Below, in pieces: positions 34,143 through 42,809 of a stretch of 64,000 nucleotides of DNA. Source of the DNA: Bacteroides sp. (GTDB taxonomy: Bacteria; Bacteroidota; Bacteroidia; Bacteroidales; Muribaculaceae); the NCBI GenBank assembly GCA_014802015.1, contig JAAVDB010000017.1:39794-103793 (forward strand), read 5' to 3'. The position numbers and the translations under genes were made by a program. A model generated the notes under the pieces. It was not told the origin of the DNA and searched no databases. It worked only from the letters and a program-made list of their open reading frames with translations. Each line of letters starts with the position of its first letter. The first letter of the stretch is position 1.

Positions 34143-35330
34143 ATGTCAGCATACAACACCATCACACTCAAACGCGGCAAAGAAGAGTCGCTGCTGCGTT
34201 TTCATCCCTGGGTGTTCTCAGGGGCCATCGCCAATCTGCCCAAAGAGATCGAGGAGGGCGACACCGTACGTGTAGAATCATCTGACGGACGTCTGCTCGG
34301 CATCGGGCACTATGAGATCGGCTCGATAGCCGTGCGCATGCTCTCGTCTGACGACATCGTGATTGACGAAGCCTTCTATCGCGAACGACTCGCCCGCGCA
34401 TGGGCCCTGCGCGAACGGCTCGGCCTCATACGCCCTGACAACTCGACATTCCGACTCGTACACGGTGAGGGTGACTTCCTGCCCGGATGCGTCGTGGATG
34501 TCTACGGCAACACCGCTGTGCTCCAGGCTCATTCGCCCGGCATGCATTACGCGCGCCACATCATCGCACAGGCTCTCACCGAGCTTGACGGGGCCGGCAT
34601 CCGAAACGTATATTACAAATCCGAAACGACACTACCCTTCAAGGCTCGTCTCGATCCGGTCAACGATTATATAATAGGTAATTTCGAGACCAATATCGCC
34701 ATCGAAAACGGACTGAAATTCAACATCGACTGGCTGAGAGGTCAGAAGACAGGATTTTTCGTCGATCAGCGTGACAACCGCGCCCTGCTCCAGCACTACA
34801 GCGAAGGTGCGAGGGTGCTCAATATGTTCTGCTACACAGGCGGATTCTCGGTCTACGCTATGCGCGGAGGCGCCACACTCGTCCATTCGGTCGACTCGTC
34901 AGCCAAGGCTGTGGCTCTCACCGATGCAAATATCGAACTGAACTTTCCCGGCGACACACGCCATAAATCGTTTGCACAGGACGCATTCAAGTATCTCGCC
35001 GATATGCCCGACGGAGCGTATGACCTCATCATTCTCGATCCGCCCGCATTTGCCAAACACCGCAGCGCCATCAAAAACGCCATGGTCGGATACCGTCGCA
35101 TCAATGCGGCCGCGTTCCGCAAGATAGCTCCCGGCGGTATACTGTTCACATTCTCATGCTCACAGGCCATATCGCGCGAACAGTTCCGTTTAGCAGTATT
35201 CACAGCTGCCGCCCAGTCAGGACGCCGGGTGCGCATACTCCACCAACTCACCCAGCCGGCCGACCATCCCGTCAACATCTACCATCCCGAAGGTGAATAT
35301 CTCAAGGGACTCGTACTCGCAGTCGAGTAA
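34143..35330 (+). CDS. Class I SAM-dependent rRNA methyltransferase, RlmI type, 395 aa
   Basis: An N-terminal PUA domain (about residues 1-80, HPWVFSGAIANLP) is followed by an EEHEE subdomain and the Rossmann methyltransferase: FFVDQRDNRALL, LNMFCYTGGFSVYAM (SAM motif I), VDSSAKAVAL, and the m5C-type LDPPAFAKH. A Cys in FSCSQ near the end matches RlmI. Known enzymes methylate C1962 of 23S rRNA. Third gene of the dxr operon, 9 bp after rseP. Confidence 0.88.
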   Translation: MSAYNTITLKRGKEESLLRFHPWVFSGAIANLPKEIEEGDTVRVESSDGRLLGIGHYEIGSIAVRMLSSDDIVIDEAFYRERLARAWALRERLGLIRPDNSTFRLVHGEGDFLPGCVVDVYGNTAVLQAHSPGMHYARHIIAQALTELDGAGIRNVYYKSETTLPFKARLDPVNDYIIGNFETNIAIENGLKFNIDWLRGQKTGFFVDQRDNRALLQHYSEGARVLNMFCYTGGFSVYAMRGGATLVHSVDSSAKAVALTDANIELNFPGDTRHKSFAQDAFKYLADMPDGAYDLIILDPPAFAKHRSAIKNAMVGYRRINAAAFRKIAPGGILFTFSCSQAISREQFRLAVFTAAAQSGRRVRILHQLTQPADHPVNIYHPEGEYLKGLVLAVE

Positions 35331-35348
35331 TCATAATACCAATCATAA

Positions 35349-37376
35349 ATGACTCTTAACAAACTCATCATCCCAGCTATGGCAGCATTGGCCATCACCA
35401 CATCGTGCGCGTCGGGCAATAAGTCCGAAGCCGATGATTTTGACTACACAGCCGACAGGTTTGCCGACATCGAGGTGCTCCGTTATCAGGTGCCCGATTT
35501 CGAACAGCTTACACCGCGTCAGCGCATCTACATCTACTATCTCACCGAGGCAGCGATCGCCGGACGTGACATACTGTGGGACCAGAACGGCAAATACAAT
35601 ATCGCCATCCGCGACCTCATCGAAGGGGTCTATACAAACTATAAGGGTGACAGGAATGACGAAAATTTCAAGGCTCTTGAGACATATCTCAAGCAGATAG
35701 AGTTTGCCAACGGCATCCATCACCACTATTCCACCGACAAGTTCACACCCGGCTTCACTCAGGAGTGGTTGCTTGCTCAGGCAGCCCAGCTCCCCGAGGG
35801 CACTGTGAGCGACGTCGAAGTGCTCATGCCCGTCATCTTCGACCCTACTGTAATGGCCAAGCGTGTCAATCAGGCCGAAGGTCAGGACCTAATCCTCACT
35901 TCTGCCAACAATCTCTATGACGGTGTCACCCAGGCCGAAGTCGAGACATACTATAACGCTATCAAGGACACAACCGAACTCACACCCGTATCGTGGGGTC
36001 TCAACACCCGCGTCATCAAGGAGAACGGCAAAGTGACCGAACAGGTTTACAAGGTGGGCGGACTCTACACCCAGGCCATCGAGCGCATTGTAGCCAATCT
36101 TGAGAAGGCCGCCGAGTATGCCGAAAACGACACTCAGAAGGACATCATCGCCAAACTTGTAGCCTACTACCGCTCGGGTGATCTCAAGGACTTCGACACC
36201 TACTCGATAGCATGGACCGAGGATACCGACAGCCGCATAGACTTCATCAACGGATTTATCGAGGACTACGGTGATCCCCTCGGCATGACAGGCGCATACG
36301 AATCGATCGTCAACTTCAAGAACACCGAGGCAAGCCACCGCACCGAGGTGATCGCCGGCAATGCAGCATGGTTTGAGGCCAACTCGCCTGTCGATCCGCG
36401 ATTCCGCAAAGATGAGGTCAAGGGCGTGAGCGCCAAGGTCATCACCGCCGCAATTCTGGCAGGAGACTCCTATCCCGCCACCCCTATCGGCATCAACCTC
36501 CCCAACTCCAATTGGATACGTGCCGCTCACGGTTCGAAGTCAGTGACTATCGAGAACATCACTGATGCCTACGACAAGGCTGCTCACGGCAACGGCTTCA
36601 ACGAGGAGTTTGTCATCGACGAGGCTACAGCCGCACTTATGGACGACTACCTCTTCATCACCGACAACCTTCACACCGACCTCCACGAGTGTCTGGGACA
36701 CGCCTCCGGCCGTCTGCTCCCCGGCGTTGATCCCGGAGCACTTAAAGCCTACGGCTCAACACTTGAGGAGGCACGCGCCGACCTCTTCGCGCTCTACTAT
36801 CTCGCCGACCCCAAACTCATCGAGCTGGGTCTGCTCGACAATCCCGACGCGTATAAGGCCGAATATTACAAATACATCCTCAACGGACTCATGACCCAGC
36901 TCACACGCATCGAGCCGGGCAAGGATGTAGAGGAGGCACACATGCGCAACCGTCAGCTCATCTCGAAATGGGTACTTGAAAAAGGTAAGGCCGACAATGT
37001 CATCGAACTCATCAAGCGCGACGGCAAGACATTCGTTCAGATCAACGACTATGACAAGATGCGTGAACTCATCGGCCAACTTCTTGCCGAGGTGCAGCGC
37101 ATCAAGAGCGAAGGCGATTATCAAGCCGGTGCCGCGCTCGTAGAGAACTATGGTGTGAAGGTTGATCCCGAGCTCCACCGCGAAGTGCTCGACCGCTATG
37201 CCAAACTCAATATCGCACCCTACAAAGGCTTTGTCAATCCCATATACACCCCTGTCACCGATGCAGACGGCAACATCACCGATGTCACCATCACATACGG
37301 CGAGGAATATCTGCCCCAGGTGCTCCGCTACTCGCGCGACTACCGCACGCTGCCCGCATTCCTGACAGGTAAATAA
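35349..37376 (+). CDS. M49 family dipeptidyl peptidase III-like protein, 675 aa
   Basis: A lipoprotein-type signal (LIIPAMAALAITTSCASG) anchors it to an envelope membrane. The M49 zinc motif is HECLGH (in place of HELLGH), with the third ligand Glu in EEARADLFALYYLAD. The enzyme releases N-terminal dipeptides from peptides. Length and motifs fit the Bacteroides DPP III group. It ends the dxr operon at a good terminator; the 18-bp gap to the methyltransferase supports cotranscription. Confidence 0.9.
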   Translation: MTLNKLIIPAMAALAITTSCASGNKSEADDFDYTADRFADIEVLRYQVPDFEQLTPRQRIYIYYLTEAAIAGRDILWDQNGKYNIAIRDLIEGVYTNYKGDRNDENFKALETYLKQIEFANGIHHHYSTDKFTPGFTQEWLLAQAAQLPEGTVSDVEVLMPVIFDPTVMAKRVNQAEGQDLILTSANNLYDGVTQAEVETYYNAIKDTTELTPVSWGLNTRVIKENGKVTEQVYKVGGLYTQAIERIVANLEKAAEYAENDTQKDIIAKLVAYYRSGDLKDFDTYSIAWTEDTDSRIDFINGFIEDYGDPLGMTGAYESIVNFKNTEASHRTEVIAGNAAWFEANSPVDPRFRKDEVKGVSAKVITAAILAGDSYPATPIGINLPNSNWIRAAHGSKSVTIENITDAYDKAAHGNGFNEEFVIDEATAALMDDYLFITDNLHTDLHECLGHASGRLLPGVDPGALKAYGSTLEEARADLFALYYLADPKLIELGLLDNPDAYKAEYYKYILNGLMTQLTRIEPGKDVEEAHMRNRQLISKWVLEKGKADNVIELIKRDGKTFVQINDYDKMRELIGQLLAEVQRIKSEGDYQAGAALVENYGVKVDPELHREVLDRYAKLNIAPYKGFVNPIYTPVTDADGNITDVTITYGEEYLPQVLRYSRDYRTLPAFLTGK

Positions 37377-37403
37377 ACATCATACCGGATAATCTCCATC
37401 CGG

Positions 37404-37446
37404 GCGCTAAGAAAGTATCTTCCCGACACTTTCTTAGCGCTTTTAT
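37404..37446 (+). terminator. Terminator of the dxr operon
   Basis: Stem GCGCTAAGAAAGT (37404-37416) with ACTTTCTTAGCGC (37428-37440), 11-nt loop, then a T run. Confidence 0.92.
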
Positions 37447-37489
37447 TATTTTTACACTGTCAGGATTATCGTATTTACAAATTTTTGCG

Positions 37490-37497
37490 TACCTTTG
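37490..37497 (+). promoter_or_regulatory. -7 box of the metK transcript
   Basis: TACCTTTG, just upstream of the riboswitch. Confidence 0.7.
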
Positions 37498-37510
37498 CAC
37501 CGTCCTAAGG

Positions 37511-37565
37511 GGACAAGAGGAAAAATTTGGCTGCTTGCAACCTCTTTAATAAAAATGCTAAAACT
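37511..37565 (+). promoter_or_regulatory. SAM-II riboswitch before metK
   Basis: P1 stem AAGAGG (37515-37520) with CCTCTT (37541-37546); the loop contains TTTGGC (37526-37531) and GCTTGCA, and the 3' tail has TAATAAAAA then GCTAAA (37557-37562). TTTGGC can pair with GCTAAA to form the pseudoknot. This order (UUUGGC, GCUUGCA, P1, A-rich linker, GCUAAA) is that of SAM-II aptamers. Binding of S-adenosylmethionine should shut off metK, the SAM-making enzyme. About 150 nt separate it from the ATG at 37716; the span also has a small hairpin (37605-37620) but no clear terminator. Confidence 0.82.
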
Positions 37566-37715
37566 GCACTGTTTTATTAAGTTTGAGATTTGACATCACG
37601 TTGTCTGCCACTGTCGGCAGGACTGCGACGATGATGAGAAATGTTGAAGCGGCGCCCTACTCCTTTAATACATCCGAGGGACACTGTTTCGATATTTTTT
37701 TATACGCTTATTTAT

Positions 37716-39041
37716 ATGAAGACTTACCTTTTCACATCGGAATCCGTATCAGAAGGCCATCCCGACAAAGTAGCTGACCAGATCAGCGACGCCGTGCTTG
37801 ACGAATTTCTTGCACGTGACCCGCAGTCAAAAGTCGCATGCGAGACCCTCGTGACCACCGGTCAGGTAGTGCTCGCCGGAGAGGTCAAGAGCAAGGCTTA
37901 CGTCGACCTCATGGACGTGACCCGTCAGGTGATACGCAACATCGGTTATGACCGCAGCGAGCTGAAGTTTGACGGCGAAGCCTGCGGTGTGTTCTCGGCC
38001 CTTCACGAGCAGAGCGCCGACATAAACCGCGGTGTAGAGCGCGAAGAGGCTGAAAATCAGGGTGCCGGTGACCAAGGCATGATGTTCGGCTATGCCTGTG
38101 ACGACACCCCCGACTATATGCCCCTCACTCTCGATCTGTCACACCGTCTGCTCCGCGAACTCGCCGACATACGTCGCGAGGCCAAGGATATGACCTGGGA
38201 AAAGCGCGGACGCACATTCACCTACCTGCGCCCCGACTCAAAGAGCCAGGTCACCGTTGAGTATGACGAGAACAACCGTCCCCTGCGTGTGGACACGATC
38301 GTCATCTCAACCCAGCACGACGAGTTCATACAGCCAGCCGACAATACTCCCGAGGCACAGGCCGAGGCCGACCGCGCCATGCAGCAGCGCATCACCGACG
38401 ATGTACGCAACATCCTCATCCCGCGCGTCAAGGCCCAGCTCCCGGCCGAAGTGGCCGACCTCATCGGTGACGATGTGAAACTGCTCGTCAACCCCACTGG
38501 CAAGTTCGTTATCGGAGGTCCCCACGGCGACACCGGACTGACCGGCCGTAAGATTATCGTCGACACATACGGTGGCCGAGGTGCTCACGGAGGCGGCGCA
38601 TTCTCAGGCAAAGACCCCAGCAAGGTAGACCGTTCGGCCGCCTATGCCGCCCGTCACATCGCCAAGAATCTTGTAGCTGCCGGTGTGGCTCGCGAGGCCC
38701 TCGTGCAGGTAGCGTACGCCATCGGTTGCGCGGCTCCCGTCAGCCTGTGCATCAACACATACGGCACTGCCCTTGTCAACAAGACCGATGCCGAGATCGC
38801 CGACATCGTGAAAGGTATGGAATGCTTCGACATGACTCCCTACGCTATCGAGAAACGTTTCAAGCTCCGTCAACCCATCTATCGCGAGACGGCCAGCTAC
38901 GGACACCTCGGCCGTCAGCCCCGCGTTGTCACCAAGCACTTCCATTCGCGTTACGAACCCGATTTTGAAAAAGAGGTCGAACTCTTCACTTGGGAAAAGC
39001 TTGATGCTGTAGATGCTGTCAAGGCTGCTTTCGGTATCTGA
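37716..39041 (+). CDS. metK: S-adenosylmethionine synthetase, 441 aa
   Basis: Makes SAM from methionine and ATP. Seen: [22 protein letters not shown] at the N-terminus (split here: [10 protein letters not shown] and [10 protein letters not shown]), [32 protein letters not shown] P loop and [20 protein letters not shown]. Start ATG 37716 ([12 protein letters not shown]) is the conserved one. The gene is under the SAM-II riboswitch upstream. At 441 aa it is slightly longer than E. coli MetK owing to an insert before the GGPHGD part. Confidence 0.97.
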   Translation: MKTYLFTSESVSEGHPDKVADQISDAVLDEFLARDPQSKVACETLVTTGQVVLAGEVKSKAYVDLMDVTRQVIRNIGYDRSELKFDGEACGVFSALHEQSADINRGVEREEAENQGAGDQGMMFGYACDDTPDYMPLTLDLSHRLLRELADIRREAKDMTWEKRGRTFTYLRPDSKSQVTVEYDENNRPLRVDTIVISTQHDEFIQPADNTPEAQAEADRAMQQRITDDVRNILIPRVKAQLPAEVADLIGDDVKLLVNPTGKFVIGGPHGDTGLTGRKIIVDTYGGRGAHGGGAFSGKDPSKVDRSAAYAARHIAKNLVAAGVAREALVQVAYAIGCAAPVSLCINTYGTALVNKTDAEIADIVKGMECFDMTPYAIEKRFKLRQPIYRETASYGHLGRQPRVVTKHFHSRYEPDFEKEVELFTWEKLDAVDAVKAAFGI

Positions 39042-39059
39042 AACTCTCAACACAAGATT

Positions 39060-39410
39060 ATGGAATTAGAAAAAGTTATCCCCGACTGGGCCTGGGGCAT
39101 GAACTGTGCGGTGACCGTATGCGACGCCGACTGCAAGATTATATATATGAACGCGCGCTCGCGCGAGACGTATGCCAAACACGGTAATCTTATCGGCCGC
39201 AGTCTGATTGACTGTCACAATCCCCGTTCGGTCGAGATCATCCGCCACATCCTCGCGACAGGCGGGCAGAACGTCTACACCATCGAAAAGGCCGGTGTAC
39301 ATAAACTCATCTTCCAGTCAGCCTGGAAGTATGAGGACGGCACCGTAGGTGGCATCGTGGAGATCTCGATCGTCACCCCTGAGAACATGCCTCACTACGT
39401 CCGCTCATAA
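39060..39410 (+). CDS. Stand-alone PAS-domain protein, 116 aa
   Basis: One PAS fold covers almost the whole chain: NCAVTVCDADCKIIYMNARS at the start of the domain, LIGRSLIDCHNPRS in the middle, and KLIFQSAWKYEDGTVGGIVE in the last strands. No output domain is attached. It is 18 bp after metK and likely cotranscribed. Ligand and partner unknown. Confidence 0.85.
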   Translation: MELEKVIPDWAWGMNCAVTVCDADCKIIYMNARSRETYAKHGNLIGRSLIDCHNPRSVEIIRHILATGGQNVYTIEKAGVHKLIFQSAWKYEDGTVGGIVEISIVTPENMPHYVRS

Positions 39411-39433
39411 ACTTGCGCTGACCATACACTACG

Positions 39434-39479
39434 ACACAACGACAGCCATCGGCCAAAATTCCGATGGCTGTCGTTGTGT
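39434..39479. terminator. Bidirectional terminator between the PAS and upp genes
   Basis: Perfect 19-bp stem (39434-39452 with 39461-39479, ACACAACGACAGCCATCGG), 8-nt loop. Confidence 0.85.
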
Positions 39480-39496
39480 ATATACAGTTGGGGATC

Positions 39497-40150
39497 TTAC
39501 TCCTTGACACCGTATGCGAGGTCGCCCGCATCACCCAGACCGGGTACGATGTAAGAGTGGGCGTTAAGCACAGGGTCAATCGCTCCGACCCACACCGTGG
39601 TGCTGTCATCGGGAAATACGTTACGTATATAATCTATGGCCTGCTGAGATGCAACGATCGAAGCGACATGGACACGTGCCGGTGTCCCCTTGGTGAGCAG
39701 GGCGCGGTAACTCAGCTCCATCGACACACCGGTGGCGAGCATCGGGTCAACGAGTACCAGAGTCTTGCCATCGAGGCGGGGCGATGCGATGTATTCGATA
39801 AACACGTCGAAATTCTCCTTCTCACGATACTTTCTGTAGGCCGAAACGAACGCATTCTGCGCCTTGTCGAAATACTCAAGAAATCCCTGATGGAAAGGCA
39901 GTCCGGCACGGAATATCGTACCCAACACAACCTGCTCCGACAGCACATCGGCCTGCATATCAGCCAGCGGTGTTGTGATCGGTTTCTTCTCAAACGCCAT
40001 CCGTTTTGACATCTCGTAAGCCATGATGCCGCCTATGCGTTGCAAATTGCGGCGAAAGCGCATCATGTCACCCTGCACGTTCACATCGCGCAATTCTGTC
40101 ATATATTGACTCACGAGCGATGGGGTCTCGGCAAAATTTATTATCTCCAT
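39497..40150 (-). CDS. upp: Uracil phosphoribosyltransferase, 217 aa
   Basis: Pyrimidine salvage: uracil plus PRPP to UMP. Seen: the PRPP loop LVLVDPMLATGVSM, GTIFRAGLPFHQGF and the C-terminal uracil-binding part YIVPGLGDAGDLAYG. Normal length. It lies 16 bp from the radical SAM gene upstream on the same strand. Confidence 0.95.
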   Translation of the reverse strand: MEIINFAETPSLVSQYMTELRDVNVQGDMMRFRRNLQRIGGIMAYEMSKRMAFEKKPITTPLADMQADVLSEQVVLGTIFRAGLPFHQGFLEYFDKAQNAFVSAYRKYREKENFDVFIEYIASPRLDGKTLVLVDPMLATGVSMELSYRALLTKGTPARVHVASIVASQQAIDYIRNVFPDDSTTVWVGAIDPVLNAHSYIVPGLGDAGDLAYGVKE

Positions 40151-40166
40151 ATATTATGTTATTAGA

Positions 40167-41063
40167 TTATTCTGTCTTTAGTACAATACGCCCCAGCTCC
40201 TTGTTCACTTTATCGGTAAACTGATAATTTTTCAGTCCCCAGCGCGGATATATGAGCAGTTCGGGAGGCGATTGTGAGACAAATCGTTCTATCGCTATAT
40301 CCTTGCGCAACCTCGTGGCCAGACGAGCGCACAGCCCGGCGTAGCTCTCGGGGGTGAAACGCGGTATGTCATACAACCCCTTCTCCACCTCGGCGGCCAT
40401 ACGTGTACCGCGCAACAGTTGCAGCTGATGGAATTTCACCACATCGACAGGCAGTTCATTGACTGCTTCGACAGTCGCGAGCATCATATCCTCATCCTCC
40501 CCGGGGAGTCCGTTGATCAGATGCAGACCACACGCTATCCCGGCATCAGCAGTCCGTCGTACAGCATCCACCGTGTCAGCCCACGTGTGGCAACGGTTGA
40601 TGCGGGCCAGTGTCACATCATGTGACGACTCGGCCCCATATTCTATCATTACCCAAGGCAATTTTCTAAGACTGTCAAGCAGAGCCTCAGGCATACAATC
40701 GGGACGGGTCCCGATAATGACACCGTCCACACCCTCTACATCAAGCGCCTCATGATACATATCCATAAGCCGTCCGAGATCACTGCTGTTGGTAGACGTG
40801 TATGACTGGAAATATGCCAGATAACGCATGTCAGGATACTTGCGGGCAAAAAATCTCTTACCCTCCTCGATCTGAGCAGTGATACTTTTCGCCCCGCGCG
40901 TATAGGCCGGCGAGAATGATGCATTGTTGCAATATGTACATCCGCCCCTGCCCTTCGAACCGTCACGGTTAGGACACGGGAATCCGGCATTGACCGAAAG
41001 TTTCTGCATCTTGCAGTCAAAATGTCCGGCAAGGAAATCGGAAAAATCGCGGTAATATTTCAC
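40167..41063 (-). CDS. Radical SAM protein of the YhcC/TIGR01212 family, 298 aa
   Basis: The Fe-S motif is seen in CPNRDGSKGRGGCTYC (first Cys at about residue 28), followed by PDMRYLAYFQSYTSTN and an AdoMet barrel (GVDGVIIGTRPDC, MIEYGAESSHD). Relatives of this family are uncharacterised or assigned to tRNA modification. It starts 5 bp after aroC on the same strand. Confidence 0.88.
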   Translation of the reverse strand: MKYYRDFSDFLAGHFDCKMQKLSVNAGFPCPNRDGSKGRGGCTYCNNASFSPAYTRGAKSITAQIEEGKRFFARKYPDMRYLAYFQSYTSTNSSDLGRLMDMYHEALDVEGVDGVIIGTRPDCMPEALLDSLRKLPWVMIEYGAESSHDVTLARINRCHTWADTVDAVRRTADAGIACGLHLINGLPGEDEDMMLATVEAVNELPVDVVKFHQLQLLRGTRMAAEVEKGLYDIPRFTPESYAGLCARLATRLRKDIAIERFVSQSPPELLIYPRWGLKNYQFTDKVNKELGRIVLKTE

Positions 41064-41068
41064 TTCGA

Positions 41069-42145
41069 TCAGATTCTTGCAGCACGGTCGAGCAGCATGA
41101 CGTCAAGCAACACTATCGCAGCCATCGCCTCGACGACAGGCACAGCTCGCGGCACCACGCATGGATCATGGCGTCCACGTCCCTTCCATGTCACTGGATT
41201 GCCCTCGACATCGATCGTCGGCACGTCCTGAATAAGTGTCGCGACAGGTTTGAACGCCACGCGAAAGTATATATCCTCTCCATTGGAAATACCACCCTGT
41301 ATACCGCCCGAGTTATTGGTGAGCGTATGCGGAGGCATCGTGCCGTCACGCCTGAACAGGTCGATCGATTCACTGCCGCGCATATTCACTCCGGCAAAAC
41401 CCATGCCGTAATCAAAGCCTTTAGTAGCATTGATGCTCATCATCGCTCCGGCCAGCTGTGCACCCAGTCGTCCCGCCACCGGATCACCCAGACCGGCGGG
41501 AGCACCCTTGATGACACAGGTCACCACTCCTCCTATCGTGTCACCCTCGCGCTTCACATCAAGTATCAGTTGTTCCATCTCACCAGCCTTCACGGCATCG
41601 GGACAGCGCACAGCATTAGTCTCGGTGAGCGAGAGGTCAAGATGTGTGTAATCAGCATCGACCTTCACATCTCCGACCTGTGAAGTATAAGCCTGTATGG
41701 TAATACCGTAATGGGCCAGTGCCTGACGGGCGAACGCACCGGCCACGACACGTGTAGCCGTCTCGCGCGCACTCGAACGTCCGCCACCGCGATGGTCACG
41801 CAATCCGTATTTGGCAGTATATGTATAATCGGCATGCGAGGGACGAAAGGCCGTACGCAGCTGATCATAGTCCGACGAATGCTGATTCTCGTTTCGTATT
41901 ATGAATCCTATCGGACATCCTGTAGTGACACCGTCCATCAGGCCGGAAAGGATCTCGACCGTATCACTCTCCTTTCGAGCAGTCGTTACGGCCGATTGTC
42001 CCGGCTTACGACGGTCGAGTTCATGCTGCACAGCCTCAAGGTCAATCTTAACTCCGGCCGGCATGCCGTCAATCACACCGCCTATGGCAGCCCCGTGACT
42101 CTCTCCGAAACCTGTAAAACGAAATATATGTCCGAATGTATTCAA
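41069..42145 (-). CDS. aroC: Chorismate synthase, 358 aa
   Basis: Last step of the shikimate pathway: EPSP to chorismate with reduced FMN. Seen: N-terminal [38 protein letters not shown] in the middle, and [16 protein letters not shown] near the C-terminus. Normal length. It shares strand and close spacing with the upp, YhcC and ybaK genes, but the four functions are unrelated. Confidence 0.97.
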   Translation of the reverse strand: MNTFGHIFRFTGFGESHGAAIGGVIDGMPAGVKIDLEAVQHELDRRKPGQSAVTTARKESDTVEILSGLMDGVTTGCPIGFIIRNENQHSSDYDQLRTAFRPSHADYTYTAKYGLRDHRGGGRSSARETATRVVAGAFARQALAHYGITIQAYTSQVGDVKVDADYTHLDLSLTETNAVRCPDAVKAGEMEQLILDVKREGDTIGGVVTCVIKGAPAGLGDPVAGRLGAQLAGAMMSINATKGFDYGMGFAGVNMRGSESIDLFRRDGTMPPHTLTNNSGGIQGGISNGEDIYFRVAFKPVATLIQDVPTIDVEGNPVTWKGRGRHDPCVVPRAVPVVEAMAAIVLLDVMLLDRAARI

Positions 42146-42174
42146 GGTGAATGTATCTTTATGTAATTTGTTTA

Positions 42175-42672
42175 TTATTTGTCGACCGCTATATCGGCCA
42201 CCGTCGCTCCGCAGAATTTCACAAGGTCAGCCGGAGCAATCCTGATCTGGAGACCACGCACACCTGCCGACACATAAATCTCGGCATAATCGAGCGCAGT
42301 TGTATGAAAAAATGTCGGGAAAGCCTTCTTCATCCCTATCGGTGAACATCCGCCGCGGATATACCCCGTGACGCCGAGCAATTCCTTCATCGGTATCATC
42401 TCGGCCTTTTTGGCACCGGCCACTTTAGCCGCCTTTTTGAGGTCAACCTCCATATTGCCCGGAATCACGCACACAAAATGCCCCGTCTTCTCGCCGTTCA
42501 GCACGAGAGTCTTGAACACTGTGTTTATGTCCTCGCCCAACTCCTCAGCCACATGGTCAGCCGCAAGATTATCCGGATCCACAGTATAGGGTATCAGTTC
42601 ATACGCTATACCCGCCTTATCGAGCAGCCGCGCCGCATTGGTCTTGGTAATTTTATCCTTCGATGATTTCAT
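42175..42672 (-). CDS. ybaK: Cys-tRNA(Pro)/Cys-tRNA(Cys) deacylase, 165 aa
   Basis: An editing enzyme that hydrolyses mischarged Cys-tRNA(Pro). Seen: [39 protein letters not shown] with the catalytic Lys, [20 protein letters not shown] and [14 protein letters not shown]. Normal length. The ATG lies 4 nt behind a TAAATTTG box (42677-42684), so the mRNA is probably leaderless. Confidence 0.93.
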   Translation of the reverse strand: MKSSKDKITKTNAARLLDKAGIAYELIPYTVDPDNLAADHVAEELGEDINTVFKTLVLNGEKTGHFVCVIPGNMEVDLKKAAKVAGAKKAEMIPMKELLGVTGYIRGGCSPIGMKKAFPTFFHTTALDYAEIYVSAGVRGLQIRIAPADLVKFCGATVADIAVDK

Positions 42673-42676
42673 AGTG

Positions 42677-42684
42677 CAAATTTA
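42677..42684 (-). promoter_or_regulatory. -7 box of ybaK, giving a leaderless start
   Basis: TAAATTTG on the minus strand with only 4 nt before the start codon. Confidence 0.65.
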
Positions 42685-42725
42685 TTAAATCATAAGCGAT
42701 AATCCAATTTAACCGGAATAAATAA

Positions 42726-42769
42726 AAGCGTTCATCCGGGAAACCGTTGACGGTCGGCGGAGAACGCTT
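42726..42769 (-). terminator. Terminator after the sialidase gene
   Basis: Stem AAGCGTTC (42726-42733) with GAACGCTT (42762-42769) around an inner stem, T-rich tail on the minus strand. Confidence 0.7.
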
Positions 42770-42809
42770 GACAGGTGTGTCGCTTTACCGGCTCGGTAAA
42801 AGCACCGGC

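Noticed and set aside
37583..37777. 64-aa frame in the metK leader
   Set aside because: It overlaps the start of metK in another frame, has no promoter or similarity, and its composition looks like chance.
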